16,901 nt of DNA. Origin: Nitrospirota bacterium (GTDB lineage Bacteria > Nitrospirota > Thermodesulfovibrionia > Thermodesulfovibrionales > SM23-35). Location of the stretch: NCBI GenBank assembly GCA_016212245.1, contig JACRGU010000037.1:1-16901 (forward strand). Reading direction: 5' to 3'. The position numbers were made by a program, and so were the translations under genes. The notes beneath the pieces are model-generated. The model was given only the letters and a program-made list of their open reading frames with translations. It had not been told where the DNA came from and made no database searches. This document shows, piece by piece, positions 14,243 to 16,901 of the stretch. Numbering within the stretch: position 1 is the stretch's first letter; each line of letters opens with the position of its first letter.

Positions 14243-15151
14243 ATGAAAGACTACAAACTAAAAGTCTTCTGTACAGTAGCTGAGACAAAGAGTTTCTCAA
14301 AGACATCTGAGATTATCCATCTTACCCAGCCTGCTGTAAGTCTTCAGATTCAGGCCCTCGAAGAGATGTACGAGACTAAGTTATTTGACAGGTCATCGAG
14401 CGCGGTTACCCTTACACCTGCAGGGGAGGCTCTGTATAAATATGCAAAAGAAATCCTTGCACTTTATGCATCTGCAGAAAAGGTTATAGGAGAAATGACA
14501 GGCCTTGTTAAAGGAAGCATAACCATTGGTGCAAGTTCAACGATAGGTAACTACCTTTTACCAGGTGTTATCACATGTTTCATGAAGACGCATCCCAAGA
14601 TCAAAGTACATCTCCTTATCGGGAATACGAGAAGGGTAATTGACTTGCTTAATTCAGGCAATATTGACCTCGGCCTTGTAGAGGGTGATGTTACAAGACA
14701 GAAAATGATTGTTGAAAAACTGATCTCTGATGAACTTTTGCTGATTGTGCCTTCCCTTCATCCATGGGCAAAGAAAAAAGAAGTCTCTATATCAGAACTT
14801 ATAAAGGAACTGTTTATCTTTAGGGAAGCTGGTTCAGGCACAAGGCAGATGATAGAAAAGTTTCTCGCCCGATATGGAATTACACCGCAGGATATGAAGG
14901 TATCAATGGTTCTCGGAAGTACAGAAGCTATAAAAGATGCGGTTGAAAATGGACTGGGTGTCTCGATAATCTCACGCTGGGCTGCAAGAAAGGAAAGTAA
15001 GCATGGAAGCCTTCACCTGCTCAGCTTCAAAGAGGAGAAGATGATGAGGGATTTTTCACTCATCACTACTAGGAATTCAGTCTCATCCCACGCTATAGAC
15101 GAATTCCTGACATACCTGAAGTCGTATCCATTTGATAAACTGCTGTCTTAG
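14243..15151 (+). CDS. LysR-family transcriptional regulator
   Basis: The 302-residue protein has an N-terminal winged helix-turn-helix (about residues 1-60, with SFSKTSEIIHLTQPAVSLQI) and a periplasmic-binding-like effector domain (about 88-295). It belongs to the CysB/CysL-like side of the LysR family and would act as a DNA-binding tetramer responding to a small anion or metabolite. An upstream in-frame ATG at 14180 lies inside rnpB and is rejected. The ATG at 14243 has GGAGGG at 14232-14237 and begins at the family start (MKDYKLKVFCTVAETKSFSK). It begins 20 bp after the RNase P RNA with no separate promoter or terminator visible. It ends convergently on the selD-GH57 unit, which makes a selenium-associated LysR role possible but unproven. 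Confidence 0.9.
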   Translation: MKDYKLKVFCTVAETKSFSKTSEIIHLTQPAVSLQIQALEEMYETKLFDRSSSAVTLTPAGEALYKYAKEILALYASAEKVIGEMTGLVKGSITIGASSTIGNYLLPGVITCFMKTHPKIKVHLLIGNTRRVIDLLNSGNIDLGLVEGDVTRQKMIVEKLISDELLLIVPSLHPWAKKKEVSISELIKELFIFREAGSGTRQMIEKFLARYGITPQDMKVSMVLGSTEAIKDAVENGLGVSIISRWAARKESKHGSLHLLSFKEEKMMRDFSLITTRNSVSSHAIDEFLTYLKSYPFDKLLS

Positions 15152-16758
15152 CTTCTATATACCCTGTAATCAATATCCTGAAATATCCTGTCTTTGTCTT
15201 CTATTTTGGTCAGCCATCTTTCTGAGATATCCTCTGAGATGATTGATTGGTAGAGGCTGTTAAACCTGCCTGTATGTTCTTCAAAACGTTTTCTTGCATA
15301 TCCCGTAGCAGTACCCCTCTTCATTATGAATGCCCAGTCGCTATGCTGTGATAGGAGGAGCTCCCTCGCAGCCTGGTTAAGTATTCTCTGAAGGATACCA
15401 TTTGCATTGGGAAATCTGTCAGCGAGATATATCATACGGTCTGTTGTCTTATGAATATGCCGGTAGATATAGTCATTAGAGCTATTCAGCCAGACCTCAT
15501 TGTATCCCTTGTATCCCCAGCTTGACATGGATGGCTGGCAGACTTGTAAGCTCTCAGGCTGACATGCCTGTAAGCTTAGATATTCTGAAGGTGTTATTGT
15601 TCTGAAAGCTCGGCATTCGAGATGTATCTTCCTTAAGAGAAAGTCAAGCCATTCTGGCCCCTCAAACCACCAGTGACCAAAGAGCTCAGCATCGTAAGTC
15701 GCAGTGATTACTGGCTTGAGGTGGGTGTGTCGAACCTTAAGGATGTCTGATAGAAAATTTACCTGAAGCTCTCTGTTAAATATGAAATTGCTGGCATGTT
15801 CTCGAGCCTTCTTTCTTGCATGTTCTATGACATATGGTTCTTTATTGTCTGTCTTTCCTGTTATCCTGTAATATTTCAGGCCTGTATATGTCCTTATTCC
15901 ATCAGGATGGATATATGGTTTTATATACTCAAGATCAAGGTCAAACCCTATATCCCTGTAAAAGTCTCTGTAATCAAAGTCACCTGGATACCCCTCGATA
16001 GAAGACCAGACCTGCCTTGAGGATTCTACATCCCTGCCGAATGCAGCAACACCTGAAGGGCACGATATGGGTGCATACACGCCATACCTTGGTAATGGTG
16101 TCCCATGTAGTATTCCATGTGTTTCGAGAAAGAAAAACTTTATGCCTGTCTCTTTTATGTATCGCTCAATACCTAATACATAGCCACACTCAGGTAGCCA
16201 TATACCATTCGGGTATCTGCCAAAATTCTTTCTGTAGTGTTCTACACCTACCTTTATCTGTGCCTTGACTGCCTGAGGATGTATGGATATATTAGGGAGG
16301 AAGGCGTGGGTTGCAGCAGATGTTATAATCTCCACCTTACCTGTATCCTGTAATGCCTTAAAGGCAGATGTAAGGTCTCTTTTATAGACATCCTCAAATA
16401 GATATCTAATCCTCCGGAATCTTTCATTATACATCCTGACAATTGGTTCAAGATTAATGTCTCCCTTTGTCCTGTAAGCCTCTTTTTCTGATAATTCTAT
16501 TAGCCTCTCGATATGCCTTTTGTATCTCCCCCTGAGAAGACTGTCATTGAACATCTCTATAAGGGTAGGGCTCAGTGATAATGTTATCCTGAAGTCAATA
16601 CCTTCATTTAAAAGTTTGTCAAATATGTCCAGTAGTGGTATATAGGTCTCTGTAGTTGCCTCATAAAACCAGTTTTCTTCTAAGAAGTAGTTATACTCCG
16701 GGTGTCTTATATAAGGAAGATGGGCCTGAAGAACAATACAGAGATAACCTTTATGCAT
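15148..16758 (-). CDS. GH57 1,4-alpha-glucan branching enzyme (DUF1957-type)
   Basis: The 536-residue cytoplasmic glycosidase belongs to family GH57, with the (beta/alpha)7 barrel followed by the C-terminal helical domain typical of branching enzymes such as TK1436. Conserved motif 1 is QAHLPYIRHP near residue 11. The catalytic nucleophile is E190 in WLPECGY, and the acid/base is D356 in YDAELFGHWW. It would introduce alpha-1,6 branches in glycogen-like glucan. Residues about 395-410 carry an 8-residue near-duplicate (SLQACQPE, SLQVCQPS) that looks like an inserted DNA repeat. The ATG overlaps the selD stop as TAATG, so it is probably translated from a shared transcript. Its TAA overlaps the convergent lysR stop by 3 bp. 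Confidence 0.9.
   Translation of the reverse strand: MHKGYLCIVLQAHLPYIRHPEYNYFLEENWFYEATTETYIPLLDIFDKLLNEGIDFRITLSLSPTLIEMFNDSLLRGRYKRHIERLIELSEKEAYRTKGDINLEPIVRMYNERFRRIRYLFEDVYKRDLTSAFKALQDTGKVEIITSAATHAFLPNISIHPQAVKAQIKVGVEHYRKNFGRYPNGIWLPECGYVLGIERYIKETGIKFFFLETHGILHGTPLPRYGVYAPISCPSGVAAFGRDVESSRQVWSSIEGYPGDFDYRDFYRDIGFDLDLEYIKPYIHPDGIRTYTGLKYYRITGKTDNKEPYVIEHARKKAREHASNFIFNRELQVNFLSDILKVRHTHLKPVITATYDAELFGHWWFEGPEWLDFLLRKIHLECRAFRTITPSEYLSLQACQPESLQVCQPSMSSWGYKGYNEVWLNSSNDYIYRHIHKTTDRMIYLADRFPNANGILQRILNQAARELLLSQHSDWAFIMKRGTATGYARKRFEEHTGRFNSLYQSIISEDISERWLTKIEDKDRIFQDIDYRVYRS
15533..15576. repeat. 24-bp-period direct repeat inside the GH57 gene
   Basis: GGCTGGCAGACTTGTAAGCT (15533-15552) and GGCTGACATGCCTGTAAGCT (15557-15576) match at 16 of 20 positions with a period of 24 bp. 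On the coding strand this gives two 8-residue units rich in Gln, Cys and Pro. The repeat keeps the reading frame. Confidence 0.75.
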
Positions 16759-16901
16759 TAGACGATCTTGATTTTTCCGTTTCCAGATTCAACCCTACCT
16801 ATGATATATGAAGGAACTCCACTACTACTGAATACACTCACCCTATTCTCAGGTAGTGTTATAAGTAGCCCCCCGGATGTCTGTGGGTCTGTCAGGAGAA
16901 G
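16758..16901 (-). CDS. selD: Selenide, water dikinase SelD, C-terminal 47 residues (partial)
   Basis: Only the last 47 codons and the TAA lie in the window; the gene continues past the right edge. The segment LLTDPQTSGGLLI is the conserved signature of the AIRS/PurM C-terminal domain of selenophosphate synthetase. It is followed by a short tail ending in GKIKIV. The enzyme makes selenophosphate from selenide and ATP for selenocysteine or 2-selenouridine synthesis. Its stop codon overlaps the start of the GH57 gene (TAATG). The catalytic Cys/Sec at the N-terminus is outside the window, so it cannot be said whether this SelD is itself a selenoprotein. Confidence 0.9.
   Translation of the reverse strand, partial: LLLTDPQTSGGLLITLPENRVSVFSSSGVPSYIIGRVESGNGKIKIV

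Overview
The window looks like a core, housekeeping stretch of a bacterial chromosome, not a mobile or accessory island. The organism is Gram-negative by content, because it carries a lipid A acyltransferase of the LpxL/HtrB type, yet it uses RNase J like many non-proteobacterial lineages. It has a primary sigma factor operon ordered rpsU-yqeY-(NIF3-like)-dnaG-rpoD and a selenophosphate synthetase. The best guess from gene content and protein style is a Nitrospirota (Thermodesulfovibrionia-like) or related deep Gram-negative lineage. This is inference and no search was possible.

Layout. Positions 1-106 are a spacer of 9-bp AGTTTACNN repeats followed by reverse-complement copies. Positions 107-7864 form one tight + strand unit: a Lon-like protease, an LpxL-type acyltransferase, RNase J, undecaprenyl-diphosphatase (uppP) and the FtsK translocase, with junctions that abut, overlap or leave 5 bp. 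A good sigma-70-type promoter (7905-7934) then drives a second + unit, the macromolecular synthesis operon: rpsU, yqeY, a NIF3-like protein, dnaG and rpoD (7972-12803), with ATGA or TAATG overlaps at every junction. Next come another AGTT-repeat spacer, a CAT-anticodon tRNA (probably tRNA-Ile2), a perfect hairpin, a coiled-coil/zinc-ribbon protein, the RNase P RNA gene (13803-14222) and a LysR regulator starting 20 bp after it. On the - strand the 3' end of selD is coupled by TAATG to a GH57 glucan branching enzyme, whose stop codon overlaps that of lysR.

Functionally the genes cover envelope lipid metabolism (LpxL, UppP), RNA turnover and processing (RNase J, RNase P), chromosome segregation (FtsK), replication priming (DnaG), translation (bS21, tRNA) and transcription (RpoD, LysR), plus selenium and glycogen metabolism at the right edge.

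Two things stand out. First, rpoD is interrupted by an in-frame TAA at 12087-12089, exactly where the family has a conserved Lys, with homology continuing in the same frame on both sides. This is either a sequence error or a real nonsense codon in an essential gene. Second, short palindromes and short tandem repeats have settled in unusual places: three near-identical 12-bp hairpins in three different helices of RNase P RNA, a hairpin inside the rpoD reading frame, heptamer repeats in the FtsK linker, an 8-residue repeat in the GH57 protein, and AGTT repeats in two spacers. I see no CRISPR array, transposase, phage gene, toxin-antitoxin pair or defence system.
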